Assembly: GCF_900100735.1 (NCBI RefSeq)
Contig: NZ_FNCJ01000002.1
Location: forward strand, 372,001 to 436,000
DNA length: 64,000 nucleotides
Source of the DNA: Paraburkholderia phenazinium
GTDB lineage: Bacteria; Pseudomonadota; Gammaproteobacteria; Burkholderiales; Burkholderiaceae
Direction of reading: 5' to 3'
The translations under genes and the position numbers were made by a program. The notes beneath the pieces were generated by a model. It had not been told where the DNA came from. It saw only the letters and a list, made by a program, of their open reading frames with translations, and ran no database searches. This document shows, piece by piece, positions 55,016-63,896 of this stretch. Within the stretch, counting starts at the first letter, position 1; each line of letters opens with the position of its first letter.

Positions 55016-55516
55016 TCAGTTGCAGTGGATCGTACTCAACCATCGGATGACCTCCCGCACATTGTCCTCGTGATCCCACATCGCCGAAAGATGAAGAACA
55101 TGAGCCTCGCCGACGGGCGACTCGAGGGTGTCGAATTGATCCGCAACCAGCGTGGCCGGAAACTCATGATCGGTCCGTCCGGACACTCGGGCAACAGCCT
55201 CCGGTAAGGCAATCTCAAGAAACACGAACTTCACACCGCTCACCCGGCCGCGCAGCCGGTCGCGGTAGCTGCGCTTTAAAGCCGAGCAGGAGAGTACCGC
55301 CGCACCGGGTGCGCTGGTAAGACGGTTCGCCAGAATATCCAGCCACGGCTCGCGGTCACGGTCGGACAGCGCGATCCCCTTGCACATCTTGTCACGACTT
55401 TCGGCGGAGTGATGGTCATCTCCTTCGATAAAAGACGCCTGCAACACCCTGACAAGCTTGCGCGCGAGCGTCGTCTTGCCGCAGCCTGAGACGCCCATTA
55501 CCACTATCTTATGCAT
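55016..55516 (-). CDS. gntK: Gluconokinase
   Basis: ATP-dependent kinase of 166 residues forming 6-phosphogluconate from gluconate. It has the P-loop GVSGCGKTT (residues 8-16), the family block FIEGDDHHSAESRDKMCKGI and ALSDRDREPWLDILANRL, and SCSALKRSYRDRLRG. Length matches the short (thermoresistant) gluconokinase family. It lies between the transporter binding-protein gene and the gluconate 5-dehydrogenase-like gene and should feed 6-phosphogluconate to the Entner-Doudoroff or pentose phosphate path. Confidence 0.95.
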   Translation of the reverse strand: MHKIVVMGVSGCGKTTLARKLVRVLQASFIEGDDHHSAESRDKMCKGIALSDRDREPWLDILANRLTSAPGAAVLSCSALKRSYRDRLRGRVSGVKFVFLEIALPEAVARVSGRTDHEFPATLVADQFDTLESPVGEAHVLHLSAMWDHEDNVREVIRWLSTIHCN

Positions 55517-55547
55517 CGTGTTGCCCGCTTCAGCCGTGGTGTCTTCC

Positions 55548-56402
55548 TCAAGACACCGGCGTGAACTTGAGCTGGCTGATCGGCGTCACCTTGTCGGTTC
55601 TCACCAGACCATATGCCGTCTTCGGGCCAAGCCACTTATTGAAGATGTTGCTCATCTCGCCGCTTTGCTCCATCGTCGCCAGGGCCTTGTTGACCGCATC
55701 GAGCATGGCCGGCTCGTTCTGGCGCAGACCCACCGCGATCGGCTCGATCAGCATCGGCTCCGCAGCAATCGCGACGGCGCCGTCCGTTCCGTCCACCTGC
55801 TTGGCGATTTTCGTGGCTGTCATCTGATTCGTGACGAAACCCTTTACCTTATCCTGCTCAAGAGCAAGGAATGCCGAGCTCGTATCGTGGAACGTCACGG
55901 CCTGCCCATTCTTGATGGACAGAGGAATGGACTGCGCGGAGGTCGAGCCGTCCGCCGCACTGATTTTCTGCCCCGTGAAATCGGTCAATTTCTTCGCCGC
56001 ATCCGCTTTCTTGACGACGAGCACTTCCTTGGTCGAGTAGTACGAGTCGCTGAACGCAATCTGGCTGGCCCGCGTTTTTGTATAGGCGAGGTTAGCCACC
56101 ACCACATCGACCCGGCCGAGCTTCAACTGCGGAATGCGTGCCTCGACGGCAAGCGGCTCGAGCTTTGCCTTGACACCGATATGCCTGGCAATCGCGTTAC
56201 ACAGGTCGACGTCCATCCCTTCGAGCTGACGCGTCTGGGCATTCGGATACGAAAACGGCTCAACGTTCGAATAGACACCACAGGTCAACTCGCCGTGGCT
56301 CTTGATATCGGCCAGTTGGTCCGCGTAAGCAGACGTAAAACAGACAGCGGCACCACCGAGGACCAACATCCCCGCAACAATCTTCTTCCCTTGCATCGTC
56401 AT
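55548..56402 (-). CDS. Amino-acid-type ABC substrate-binding protein
   Basis: Family 3 periplasmic binding protein of 284 residues with a Sec signal peptide (GKKIVAGMLVLGGAAVCFTS, cleavage near AYA). The core has LTCGVYSNVEPFSYPN, RQLEGMDVDLCNAIARHIGV and LGRVDVVVANLAYTKTRASQ. The start ATG 56402 puts the positive residues before the hydrophobic stretch; 56396 is also possible. It belongs to the four-gene transporter with the ATPase and two permeases. The conserved ligand-binding Arg of amino acid binders is in TKTRASQ, so the ligand may carry an alpha-amino-acid or a carboxylate group. Confidence 0.88.
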   Translation of the reverse strand: MTMQGKKIVAGMLVLGGAAVCFTSAYADQLADIKSHGELTCGVYSNVEPFSYPNAQTRQLEGMDVDLCNAIARHIGVKAKLEPLAVEARIPQLKLGRVDVVVANLAYTKTRASQIAFSDSYYSTKEVLVVKKADAAKKLTDFTGQKISAADGSTSAQSIPLSIKNGQAVTFHDTSSAFLALEQDKVKGFVTNQMTATKIAKQVDGTDGAVAIAAEPMLIEPIAVGLRQNEPAMLDAVNKALATMEQSGEMSNIFNKWLGPKTAYGLVRTDKVTPISQLKFTPVS

Positions 56403-56483
56403 GCTCCTAACGTATATGAATGCAGTAATCAATCCGATGGTCCAGCAACTTTACCTCGACTCGTGAGCGCAAGAAGCGCTGCG

Positions 56484-57212
56484 TCAATGCGTACGGAGGT
56501 CCGAGAGGAATCTCTGCGCGCGCGTATGTTTGGGACGTAAAAAGAATTCCTCGGGCTCCGCCGTCTCCAGGATCTGCCCGGCATCCATGAACCAGACGCG
56601 GTCCGCGACTTCGCGTGCAAAACCCATTTCATGGGTCACGCACATCATCGTCATCCCTTCCTGGGCGAGGCTCTTCATGACGTTCAGTACCTCACCGACC
56701 ATCTCCGGGTCGAGGGCGCTGGTCGGCTCGTCGAACAGCATGGCGGGAGGATCCATCGCTAGCGCCCGGGCAATCGCGACACGCTGCTGCTGCCCGCCGG
56801 ACAGTTGCGGAGGATAAGCGTTGGCCTTGTTAGACAGTCCGACCCGCGCCAGAAGATCGGCCGCTTTGCGTTCCGCCTCCGCACGTTTGAGACCATTCAC
56901 CCGCATTGGCGACAGCGTGATGTTCTCCATCACCGAGAGGTGCGGAAACAGGTTGAACTGCTGAAAGACAAATCCGATGCGGCTGCGGTAAGCGTTCAGC
57001 TTGAGCTTCTTCTCATGAATGTTCTGACCGTCGAAGGATATCTGGCCCCGGTCGATTTCCTCGAGCCGGTTGACGGTGCGGATCAACGTCGATTTGCCGG
57101 ATCCGGACGGCCCGCATACGACGACCACTTCGCCTTTGCGCACTTCGGCGTTCACGTCCACGAGCGCGTGATATTCGCCGTACCATTTGTTGACGCTGGA
57201 AAACTTGATCAT
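56484..57212 (-). CDS. Amino-acid-type ABC transporter ATPase (GltL/GlnQ-like)
   Basis: ATP-binding subunit of 242 residues. Walker A is [20 protein letters not shown], the Q-loop [18 protein letters not shown], the signature [15 protein letters not shown], Walker [19 protein letters not shown] and the H-loop [20 protein letters not shown]. It starts 27 bases after the permease at 57240 and powers it. Confidence 0.94.
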   Translation of the reverse strand: MIKFSSVNKWYGEYHALVDVNAEVRKGEVVVVCGPSGSGKSTLIRTVNRLEEIDRGQISFDGQNIHEKKLKLNAYRSRIGFVFQQFNLFPHLSVMENITLSPMRVNGLKRAEAERKAADLLARVGLSNKANAYPPQLSGGQQQRVAIARALAMDPPAMLFDEPTSALDPEMVGEVLNVMKSLAQEGMTMMCVTHEMGFAREVADRVWFMDAGQILETAEPEEFFLRPKHTRAQRFLSDLRTH

Positions 57213-57239
57213 GCGAATTCCTTGGAAGGAGTGAACCGC

Positions 57240-57995
57240 CTAGTTCTCGGTGGGGAGCGGGTCGGCCAGAGGAGCAACGGCTGTCGCGCGATTGCTTGCA
57301 GCCCCGCCTGCACGTTTGCGCGTCACGCGACGCTCCAGGTACTGCGCGAGCTGAGTCAGCGCATAACACAGCACGAAGTAGCTCAGCGCGAGAATCAGGT
57401 ACACGGAAAAGGGCTTCGTCAACAGACGGTTGTTGATCTGATCGGCCGCAAACGAGATTTCCTGCACGTTGATGATGTAACCAAGCGAGGTTTCCTTCAC
57501 TGTCGACACGAACTGCGTGACCATGCTCGGGACGACGTTATAGAGCGCCTGCGGAAGAATCACCGAGCGAATCGTCCTCAGGTAGCTCATGCCAAGTGCG
57601 CGCGACGCTTCGGCTTGACCTTTCGGAAGCGCCTCGATGCCCGCACGAATGATCTCCCCAAGATAGGCAGAGTCATAAACCACCAATGCGCACAACATCG
57701 TCACGAACCCGGTGACGGGATAGCCAGTCAGCACGGGAACCAGAAAGTACACCCAGAAAATCACCATCAACAGCGGGATGCCTCGCACCATGTAGACGAG
57801 CCCGGTGGCCGGCGCCCGCAGGAACGGGAACGGGCTCACCCGCGCCAGCGCAACCAGGATGCCGAGCGGGAAGGCGATCAGCAGTGCGGCCAGCGAAAGC
57901 AGAATCGTCAGGACGATGCCGCCCAGTGGTCCATGCGGATACTGCCCGATAAGCAACAGTGCCCAGTTGTCGCGCAAGATCTCGAACATGGTCAC
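57240..57995 (-). CDS. Amino-acid-type ABC permease (GltK-like)
   Basis: Inner-membrane permease of 251 residues with about five helices. The HAAT family pattern VGILVALARVSPFPFLRAPA, YMVRGIPLLMVIFWVYFLV and the EAA loop EASRALGMSYLRTIRSVILP are clear. A charged Ala/Arg tail follows the last helix. Its start overlaps the stop of the other permease by ATGA (57992-57995), so the two are translated together and probably form the heterodimeric channel. Confidence 0.92.
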   Translation of the reverse strand: MTMFEILRDNWALLLIGQYPHGPLGGIVLTILLSLAALLIAFPLGILVALARVSPFPFLRAPATGLVYMVRGIPLLMVIFWVYFLVPVLTGYPVTGFVTMLCALVVYDSAYLGEIIRAGIEALPKGQAEASRALGMSYLRTIRSVILPQALYNVVPSMVTQFVSTVKETSLGYIINVQEISFAADQINNRLLTKPFSVYLILALSYFVLCYALTQLAQYLERRVTRKRAGGAASNRATAVAPLADPLPTEN

Positions 57996-58693
57996 TTCAC
58001 TCCAGGAATGCGGTAGTGTGTGGCGAGCCTGGCTCCCGCCAGCATGATGACGAGAGAAACGGAGAGGTAAACCACCGTGGCGACAAAATACGATTCAAAG
58101 GAGAGGAACGTTTCGTTCTCGATCTGCCGGGTGACATAGGTCAGCTCCGCAGCGCCGATCGCCATGGCGAGGCTCGTATTCTTGAACAGCAAGACGGCGT
58201 GATTGACCATTGGCGGAATCGCATTGCGCAGTGCCTGAGGCAGAACGACGTAGCGCATGCCGTTGAGGAAATTCAACCCAAGTGCCCGCGACGCTTCATA
58301 CTGGCAGTAGGGAATCGCACGTAGTCCGCTGCGGATATCCTCGGACAGGTAGGCGGCGCTGCACAGTCCGATTGCGATCACTGCAAACACGAACTGGCCG
58401 TTATAGTCATTCAAAAGCGTTTGCAGTCCCTGCGGCAACACATTGGAAATCCCGAAGTACCAGAACAGGATCTGGACCAGCATCGGGACATTGCGATGGT
58501 AGGCAACGAACGCAGACACGAAGGCGGTGGCGATGCGATTGTTGGTCATGCGGATCAGCGTCAGCAGAATGCCTACTACCAAAGACAGCAACCATGCCAA
58601 CACGGCCATCGCCAGGGTGAGCTCGATCCCGTGTAGAAATAGCGCGCCGTAGTCGCCTTGCAGCACGGTTGCCAGGTCAAAATGAAGTTTCAT
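57992..58693 (-). CDS. Amino-acid-type ABC permease (GltJ-like)
   Basis: Second permease, 233 residues, with helices across its length. It has NRIATAFVSAFVAYHRNVPM, LVQILFWYFGISNVLP and EASRALGLNFLNGMRYVVLP. It is the first full gene of the transporter operon, with a small frame (58804-58911) ahead of it. It pairs with the permease at 57240. Confidence 0.92.
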   Translation of the reverse strand: MKLHFDLATVLQGDYGALFLHGIELTLAMAVLAWLLSLVVGILLTLIRMTNNRIATAFVSAFVAYHRNVPMLVQILFWYFGISNVLPQGLQTLLNDYNGQFVFAVIAIGLCSAAYLSEDIRSGLRAIPYCQYEASRALGLNFLNGMRYVVLPQALRNAIPPMVNHAVLLFKNTSLAMAIGAAELTYVTRQIENETFLSFESYFVATVVYLSVSLVIMLAGARLATHYRIPGVK

Positions 58694-58803
58694 ATTGCAC
58701 GCCCCAATGGTTCGGCTCGAACCGATGTTCCCTGTCTCGCCTGATCAGCGGTCACATCGTTTTCAAGGCGGAAGACACCGTTGACTCCCGCATTGATTTC
58801 ATA

Positions 58804-58911
58804 CTAGCTCGCGAAAATTGGCGTTTGCAGACGCCTTTCTTCTGGTCCAATAAGTTTCACGAATGACACCGGTGAAGAATCGTTGACGGCTTTCTCGATG
58901 AGGCTTTGCAT
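58804..58911 (-). CDS. Small open frame ahead of the transporter operon (35 aa)
   Basis: A frame of 35 codons (MQSLIEKAVNDSSPVSFVKL then IGPEERRLQTPIFAS) with a good GGAG site 9 bases upstream, lying between a strong terminator and the permease operon. It may be a leader peptide, a small regulator or a remnant. I do not recognise it. Confidence 0.35.
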   Translation of the reverse strand: MQSLIEKAVNDSSPVSFVKLIGPEERRLQTPIFAS

Positions 58912-58958
58912 GGTTTCTGTCTCCAATATCTGGCTCGTTTTCGGCCATTTTTTAAAAT

Positions 58959-58984
58959 GCGCTCCTGCATCGAGGCAGGAGCGC
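58959..58984 (-). terminator. Strong intrinsic terminator after the ketogluconate reductase gene
   Basis: Perfect ten-pair stem (gcgctcctgc/gcaggagcgc) with a six-base loop, followed on the minus strand by ATTTTAAAAAA. It closes the 60831-59024 transcription unit and separates it from the transporter operon. Confidence 0.85.
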
Positions 58985-59023
58985 GGCACAGATCAAGCTT
59001 GAGAATGGGGTTCCAAGGCGCGC

Positions 59024-60034
59024 TCAGGCGGCAGTGGGCGAACGCCTAAGCACCTGCGGGTTGACGGGAGTCGGCGGATTGCCGGGCGTAGCGCCAAGGC
59101 CAAGCGCGGCAATCAGGTTGTCTACACAAAGCGCCGCCATCGCGCGCCGGGTGGCGACCGAAGCGCTGCCAATGTGGGGAGTCAACACCACGTTGCTCAA
59201 ACCGAGTAGCCTGGGATGCACGGCCGGCTCGCCCTCGAATACATCGAGCCCCGCCGCCGCGATGCTGCCTTCGGCCAGCGCCACTGCCAGGGCGGCATCG
59301 TCGACTACGCCGCCGCGCGCGATATTGGTGAGCGTCGCAGACGACTTCATCTGCTTGAGCTCCTGCGCGCCGATGGCGTGATGCGAACTCGCCGAGTAGG
59401 GCACGACGATGATCAGATGATCAGATTCGCGCAGCAGCGTGTCCTTGTCGACATAACGCGCGCGACTGCTTGCCTCGACCGCGGGCGAGAGGGGCGAGCG
59501 GTTGTGATAGATCACCTGCATGCCGAAACCCAGCGCACCGCGCCTGGCGATAGCCTGGCCGATACGGCCCATGCCGAGTATCCCCAGCGTCGCGCCGTGC
59601 ACGTCACCGCCGACGAACATGTCGTAGCGTCCGGTTTTGGTCCACTCGCCGCGGCGCAGGAAACGTTCCGACTCTGTGATGCGGCGCGCGGTTGCCATCA
59701 TCAAGGCGAAGCCGAAGTCTGCGGTAGTGTCGGTGAGGACGTCGGGCGTGTTGGTGACCAGCACGCCACGGGACGTACAGGCTTCGACGTCGATGTTGTT
59801 GTAGCCCACGCCGATATTGCAGACTGCTTTGAGCTGTGGGCAGGCGTCGAGCAATGTCGCGTCGATCCGGTCGCTGCCCGCTGTCACCGCTGCAGTCTTG
59901 CCCTGTAACCGCGCAATGAGTTCGGGCTGCGTCCAGAGGGTGTCTTCGGGGTTATCGGTGACTTCGAAATGGGCACGCAAGCGGTCAACGATGTCGGGAA
60001 AGGATGCACGGGTGACCAGGACCGATGCTCGCAT
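59024..60034 (-). CDS. D-2-hydroxyacid dehydrogenase, 2-ketogluconate reductase-like
   Basis: NAD(P)H-dependent D-isomer-specific reductase of 336 residues. The cofactor loop is LGILGMGRIGQAIARRGALG. The catalytic set is Arg in NIARGGVVDDAA, Glu in DVFEGEPAVHP and His in LTPHIGSASV. The N-terminal NIGVGYNNIDVEACTSRGVL is typical of GhrB/TkrA (glyoxylate, hydroxypyruvate and 2-ketogluconate reductases). The neighbouring gluconokinase and gluconate dehydrogenase point to 2-keto-gluconate or a related sugar acid. It follows the SDR at 60073 by 38 bases. Confidence 0.9.
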   Translation of the reverse strand: MRASVLVTRASFPDIVDRLRAHFEVTDNPEDTLWTQPELIARLQGKTAAVTAGSDRIDATLLDACPQLKAVCNIGVGYNNIDVEACTSRGVLVTNTPDVLTDTTADFGFALMMATARRITESERFLRRGEWTKTGRYDMFVGGDVHGATLGILGMGRIGQAIARRGALGFGMQVIYHNRSPLSPAVEASSRARYVDKDTLLRESDHLIIVVPYSASSHHAIGAQELKQMKSSATLTNIARGGVVDDAALAVALAEGSIAAAGLDVFEGEPAVHPRLLGLSNVVLTPHIGSASVATRRAMAALCVDNLIAALGLGATPGNPPTPVNPQVLRRSPTAA

Positions 60035-60072
60035 GGGAAAACCTCCTTGTTGGATTCGGATCGAACCGGTGC

Positions 60073-60831
60073 TTACTGGTCGTGATCCGCTGGCTCACGT
60101 TTGATCGTTGTCAGTCCGCCGGGAACCTGCAGCGTTGGCAGGATTTCCATGTTGCTGATGTTGACGGCTAGCGGCGCGGCAATCGCGAAGGCAATTGCGT
60201 CGGCGATATCGGAGGGTTGGGGCAGCTCGAAGCCCTCGATGAATTGCTTGCGTGCCGCGTCGATGTCGCCGTGCACGTGGCCAAAGATATCGGTGGCGAC
60301 GCGCCCCGGACAGATCTCGGTTACGCGCACCCGCTTGCCGGTAGCATCAACCCGCAACTGACGCGACAACGCATGAATGCCTGCCTTGGTGGCGTGGTAA
60401 ATAGAATTGCCATTGAAGTTGTAGATCGCCGCAATCGAACTGATATTGACGATGTGACCGCGATCGCGCGCCACCATGCCCGGCATGGTCAGCCGCACGA
60501 GATGCAGAACCGCTTGCAGGTTTACTTCCACCTGGACGTCGATATCTTCGACACCCGCATTCAGAATGGAGCCTTTGCGCGAGACGCCGGCATTGTTCAC
60601 GACGATGTCGAACGGCACTTCTTGCGTCAGCTTCGTCACGGCTGCCAGATCGCAAACATCGATCGCGTGCGCAATGCAACCGGTGCGCCTGGCCAGCTCA
60701 TTCAGACGCTCGGCATTGCGGGCGAGGGCATGCACCTCGAGCCCTTCGCGGCAGAAGCGCTCGACAATTGCCGCGCCCATTCCGGTCGAAGCACCTGTCA
60801 CCAGCGCGGTCTTGTAGTCTGAAAACGGCAT
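60073..60831 (-). CDS. SDR family oxidoreductase (YdfG-like)
   Basis: Classical SDR of 252 residues with ALVTGASTGMGAAIVERFCR, NNAGVSR and the active site SSIAAIYNFNGNSIYHATKA. YdfG-like members oxidise L-serine, 3-hydroxypropionate and related hydroxy acids; here a keto sugar acid is as likely. It is the first gene of its unit with the 2-ketogluconate reductase-like gene. A GTATAC palindrome at 60900-60905, about 70 bases upstream, may be a GntR-type operator. Confidence 0.87.
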   Translation of the reverse strand: MPFSDYKTALVTGASTGMGAAIVERFCREGLEVHALARNAERLNELARRTGCIAHAIDVCDLAAVTKLTQEVPFDIVVNNAGVSRKGSILNAGVEDIDVQVEVNLQAVLHLVRLTMPGMVARDRGHIVNISSIAAIYNFNGNSIYHATKAGIHALSRQLRVDATGKRVRVTEICPGRVATDIFGHVHGDIDAARKQFIEGFELPQPSDIADAIAFAIAAPLAVNISNMEILPTLQVPGGLTTIKREPADHDQ

Positions 60832-60946
60832 GAATCACCTCTGTCTCTGGTTCTGTGAAATGTCGCACTTCGAGGTGTATGAGCACCCCGATATTCAATG
60901 TATACGGCGTGAAAATCTGGCGCCAAGACGAATTGAGCCTGTAGGG

Positions 60947-60961
60947 ATAAGGCGGCCTTAT
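60947..60961. terminator. Short hairpin after pxpA
   Basis: Six-pair stem ataagg/ccttat with a three-base loop between the end of the pxp operon and the SDR promoter. It is a weak terminator candidate. Confidence 0.3.
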
Positions 60962-60979
60962 GACTGGCGGGCGCCATGC

Positions 60980-61747
60980 TCAACGCACCAGCTTCGACAT
61001 CGGCACGACTCGTCCGCCCGCCGATTCGATCGCGCCGCGCACGGTGCGCGCGAGTTCGACCGCACCGGGGGTATCCCCGTGCAGCAGGATTGACTGGACG
61101 GCGATCTTGAGCTTGTTACCCGCAATCGTCGTAATCGTCCCTTCCTCGAGCAGTTCCTTGACGCGCGCCAGCACCGCCGCCCGGTCCTTGATCACCGCGC
61201 CGTCCAGCTTGCGTGACACCAGCGCACCCTGATCGTCATATGCGCGGTCCGCGAGGAACGTATTGGCGGTGCGGATGCCCACCCGCTCGGCGGCCCGTTC
61301 GATTTCCGTGTTGGTCGAGACGCTGATCACGAGGTCGCGGTCGAACTCGGCTACCGCCCGCACCAGCGGTTCGGCCAGCGCGTAGGACGCGGCGGCCATG
61401 TTGCCGAGCGCACCGTGAAAGCTCATGTGCGTGACGTGGTGTCCCGCGGCCTTGGCGATACCGGCCAGCGCGCCCATCTGGTACAGAACGTACTTGGCCA
61501 GCTCCAGCGGATCGGCCTGAATTTGCCGCCGGCCGAAACCCATCAGGTCGGGAAAGCCGACATGGGCGCCAATCTCGATCTGCCGGGCGAGCGCCATGCG
61601 TACCGTCCTGTCCATGATGACCGGGTCGCCCGCGTGGTAGCCGCATGCGATGTTGGCGGAGGAGACGATGTCGAGCATCGCTTCGTCTTCGCCCATGGTG
61701 TAGGGGCCAAAGCCCTCGCCAAGGTCGGCGTTAAGGTCGATTTCCAC
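60980..61747 (-). CDS. pxpA: 5-oxoprolinase subunit A (LamB/YcsF family)
   Basis: Subunit of ATP-dependent 5-oxoprolinase, which hydrolyses the cyclic amino acid 5-oxoproline (pyroglutamate) to glutamate. The 255-residue protein has the family start DLNADLGEGFGPY, then SSANIACGYHAGDPVIM, GAHVGFPDLMGFGRR and ILLHGDTPGAVELARTVR. The start is GTG at 61747 with GGAG about 8 bases upstream; longer readings overrun the preceding gene. It is the last gene of the operon pxpB-pxpC-carrier-pxpA. Confidence 0.94.
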   Translation of the reverse strand: MEIDLNADLGEGFGPYTMGEDEAMLDIVSSANIACGYHAGDPVIMDRTVRMALARQIEIGAHVGFPDLMGFGRRQIQADPLELAKYVLYQMGALAGIAKAAGHHVTHMSFHGALGNMAAASYALAEPLVRAVAEFDRDLVISVSTNTEIERAAERVGIRTANTFLADRAYDDQGALVSRKLDGAVIKDRAAVLARVKELLEEGTITTIAGNKLKIAVQSILLHGDTPGAVELARTVRGAIESAGGRVVPMSKLVR

Positions 61748-61760
61748 AATCCGTTCTCCG

Positions 61761-62213
61761 TTATTCAAGCTCAAGCAATGGGGATCCGTAGCCGACGGTC
61801 TCACCGTGCACGGCAAGCATCCGGGTGACGATCCCATCCACCGGCGCGACTACGGGTACGCATAGCTGCGCAATCTGCAACAGGCCGACAACCTCCCCCT
61901 GGGTGACCTGACCGCCGAGGCCTACCAGTAGCGTGGAGCGTGCCGGATGCGCTGCCAGGAAGACACCTGCCGAGGCTGCAGTCAACGTCGTCGTCTGCTT
62001 CTCGGTGCGGTTCGGCGCATCGACCGCCCTGGCAGAACGCACCGTCTGCGCGGAAGGCGGCAATCCGCCCGGGGCGACGCACGATTCCTGCTCCGTCGTC
62101 AGACGAATGGTCGTCCCGGGCTTGCTGATCTCGATGAATTCAACATCGCACGCTGCCAGCCACGACGTGATCTGCCGAAGTTCGCCGATTTCCACTTCGA
62201 TTTTTTGTGTCAT
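61761..62213 (-). CDS. Biotin-carrier-like protein lacking the biotinylated lysine
   Basis: Protein of 150 residues built like AccB: an N-terminal helical segment, a Pro/Ala-rich linker (about 45-80) and a C-terminal biotinyl/lipoyl domain (about 78-150). The hairpin that normally carries the AMKM lysine reads LLQIAQLCVPVVAPVDG, with Leu where the biotinylated Lys belongs, so it cannot be biotinylated there. A carrier-like gene is common in pxp operons; a structural or allosteric role in the PxpABC complex is possible. It starts 8 bases after the pxpC stop and ends 13 bases before pxpA. Confidence 0.85.
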   Translation of the reverse strand: MTQKIEVEIGELRQITSWLAACDVEFIEISKPGTTIRLTTEQESCVAPGGLPPSAQTVRSARAVDAPNRTEKQTTTLTAASAGVFLAAHPARSTLLVGLGGQVTQGEVVGLLQIAQLCVPVVAPVDGIVTRMLAVHGETVGYGSPLLELE

Positions 62214-62220
62214 GTTTCAT

Positions 62221-63228
62221 TCAGTGTCTGGAACCGCGAAAAAGGCCAACCAGGTTGCGGACCTTGACGAGATAGCGCTCCACTTCTTCGAGTGCGGCGA
62301 CCGCTTCCGGATAGGTCGTCTGGACGAAGCGGATCTTCGTACCAATCCGTGCCTGGGCGAGCCGCCACAGGTCCGCTTCGATCACCGTGCCGATCTTCGG
62401 ATAGCCGCCCGAGGGCTGCGCGTCGCGCAACTGAATGATCGGCTGTCCGCTGTGCGGCACCTGAATGACGCCGGGCACGATGCCGTGCGAGCGCTTTTCG
62501 ATCGTATGCGTCGCGTTCAAGGTCGGTCCCGCGAGACGGTATCCATATCGATCGCTTTGCGGCGTGACCTTCCATCCTTCGCGCCAGAAAGCGTCGAGCG
62601 ATTCCTGGGCGTAACTGTCGTATTCGGCTGCGGGCAGCACGCGTACGACAGTCTCAGCCGGGTCGGCCGCCGGCGTGGCAAGCGGAGTGCGCAGCGAATA
62701 CTCAGGCGGGACGGTGCCGAACCCCGCATCCCAGGCCTGCTCAGTCAGCGCTTTACGACCGCCGAGGCCAATCGCCTGCACCACGTCGCCTTTCTGCAGC
62801 TGACGCCCGTTGTAGCCGCCGAATTGCCCGCGCAACTGGGTACTGCGCGAGCCGAGCACGACTGGCACGTCGACGCCGCCTGCGAGCGACAGATAGCAGC
62901 GCGTGCCGCTCGCCGGGATGCCAATCGTCAGCACGTCGCCTTTCTTCGCCTGCGCGGTCCACCAGGGGAGCACCGGCCGTTCGCCCAGACGCGCGGAGCA
63001 ATCGGCACCGGTGATCGCGAACGCGAGATCTTCAAGAAAGCGAACGCGGAACGGAAACATCGGGATTTCGATTCCCGCTGCGTCCTCGGGGTTGCCAAGC
63101 AGGAGGTTGCCTATCGAGAGCGCCAGGCGGTCCATCGCACCGCTGGTGCCGACGCCGTAGCGCAGATAGCCTTCGCGCCCCTGATCCTGCACCGTTGCGA
63201 GCGCGGATGAAGACAAGATCTCAATCAT
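62221..63228 (-). CDS. pxpC: 5-oxoprolinase subunit C
   Basis: Large subunit of 335 residues (KipA/biotin-dependent-carboxyltransferase family). Landmarks are SSSALATVQDQGREGYLRYG, TSGAMDRLALSIGN, CYLSLAGGVDVPVVLGSRST and GVIQVPHSGQPIIQLRDAQP. It acts with PxpB in the ATP-dependent opening of 5-oxoproline. The ATG at 63228 overlaps the pxpB stop (63225-63228), giving coupled translation. A longer in-frame reading to 63657 lies within pxpB and is rejected. Confidence 0.94.
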   Translation of the reverse strand: MIEILSSSALATVQDQGREGYLRYGVGTSGAMDRLALSIGNLLLGNPEDAAGIEIPMFPFRVRFLEDLAFAITGADCSARLGERPVLPWWTAQAKKGDVLTIGIPASGTRCYLSLAGGVDVPVVLGSRSTQLRGQFGGYNGRQLQKGDVVQAIGLGGRKALTEQAWDAGFGTVPPEYSLRTPLATPAADPAETVVRVLPAAEYDSYAQESLDAFWREGWKVTPQSDRYGYRLAGPTLNATHTIEKRSHGIVPGVIQVPHSGQPIIQLRDAQPSGGYPKIGTVIEADLWRLAQARIGTKIRFVQTTYPEAVAALEEVERYLVKVRNLVGLFRGSRH

Positions 63229-63896
63229 GGGACGATCCTCTCGACGCGAAAGCGAATCATGTCGCCGGGTGCGAGGGTGGCCGGGTTGTCGCGGGTTGGA
63301 TCGAAGAACGACATCGAGGTATGGCCGATGGTGTTCCAGCCGCTGGGCCCGGTCGACGCGGAAACCCCCGTCTGCACTCCGCCGATCGACACCGCGCCAC
63401 CCGGCAGGCCGAGCACCGGAACCTTGCGGCGCGGCGTGGCGATACGCGGATCCATGCCACCGAGATAGCAGTACCCTGGGTGGCTGCCGAGCGCGTAGAC
63501 GGTATAGAGCGGCGCACAGTGCAACTGCACGACCTCGTCGACGGACAAACCGGTATGCGCGACCACGTCGTGTAGATGCGGTCCGAACTCGCCGCCATAT
63601 TCCACCGGCAGCTCCACGACTTTCCCTTCGATCTGCAGTTCGACCGCAGCGGCCCATGCGTCGCGCAAAGCGGCGCCAAGCGAGTCCGGATCGGCAGGTG
63701 GAGTGGCGAAAGTCAGCATCAGGTTGGTCACGCCCGGCACCGCCTCACGCACACCCGGCCACGACTCGACCTCACGGGCCAACGTCCAGATGCGGCGTTG
63801 CGTATGCAGATCGAGCGCCCCGGGCGCTTCGAACAACATGGCCGTCGTGCCCAGCATGCTGATACAAAGCTGAGCGTCGGAATCGTTTTGTTTCAT
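63225..63896 (-). CDS. pxpB: 5-oxoprolinase subunit B (KipI family)
   Basis: Subunit of about 223 residues with AVPGVTNLMLTFATPPAD, PVEYGGEFGPHLHDVVAHTG, YALGSHPGYCYLGGMDP and PGGAVSIGGVQTGVSASTGP, the KipI/PxpB pattern. Start ATG 63896 gives the usual family length and has AAAGGA upstream; ATG 63989 with AGGAA is an alternative that adds 31 residues. First visible gene of the pxp operon; genes beyond the right edge may belong to it too. Confidence 0.92.
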   Translation of the reverse strand: MKQNDSDAQLCISMLGTTAMLFEAPGALDLHTQRRIWTLAREVESWPGVREAVPGVTNLMLTFATPPADPDSLGAALRDAWAAAVELQIEGKVVELPVEYGGEFGPHLHDVVAHTGLSVDEVVQLHCAPLYTVYALGSHPGYCYLGGMDPRIATPRRKVPVLGLPGGAVSIGGVQTGVSASTGPSGWNTIGHTSMSFFDPTRDNPATLAPGDMIRFRVERIVP

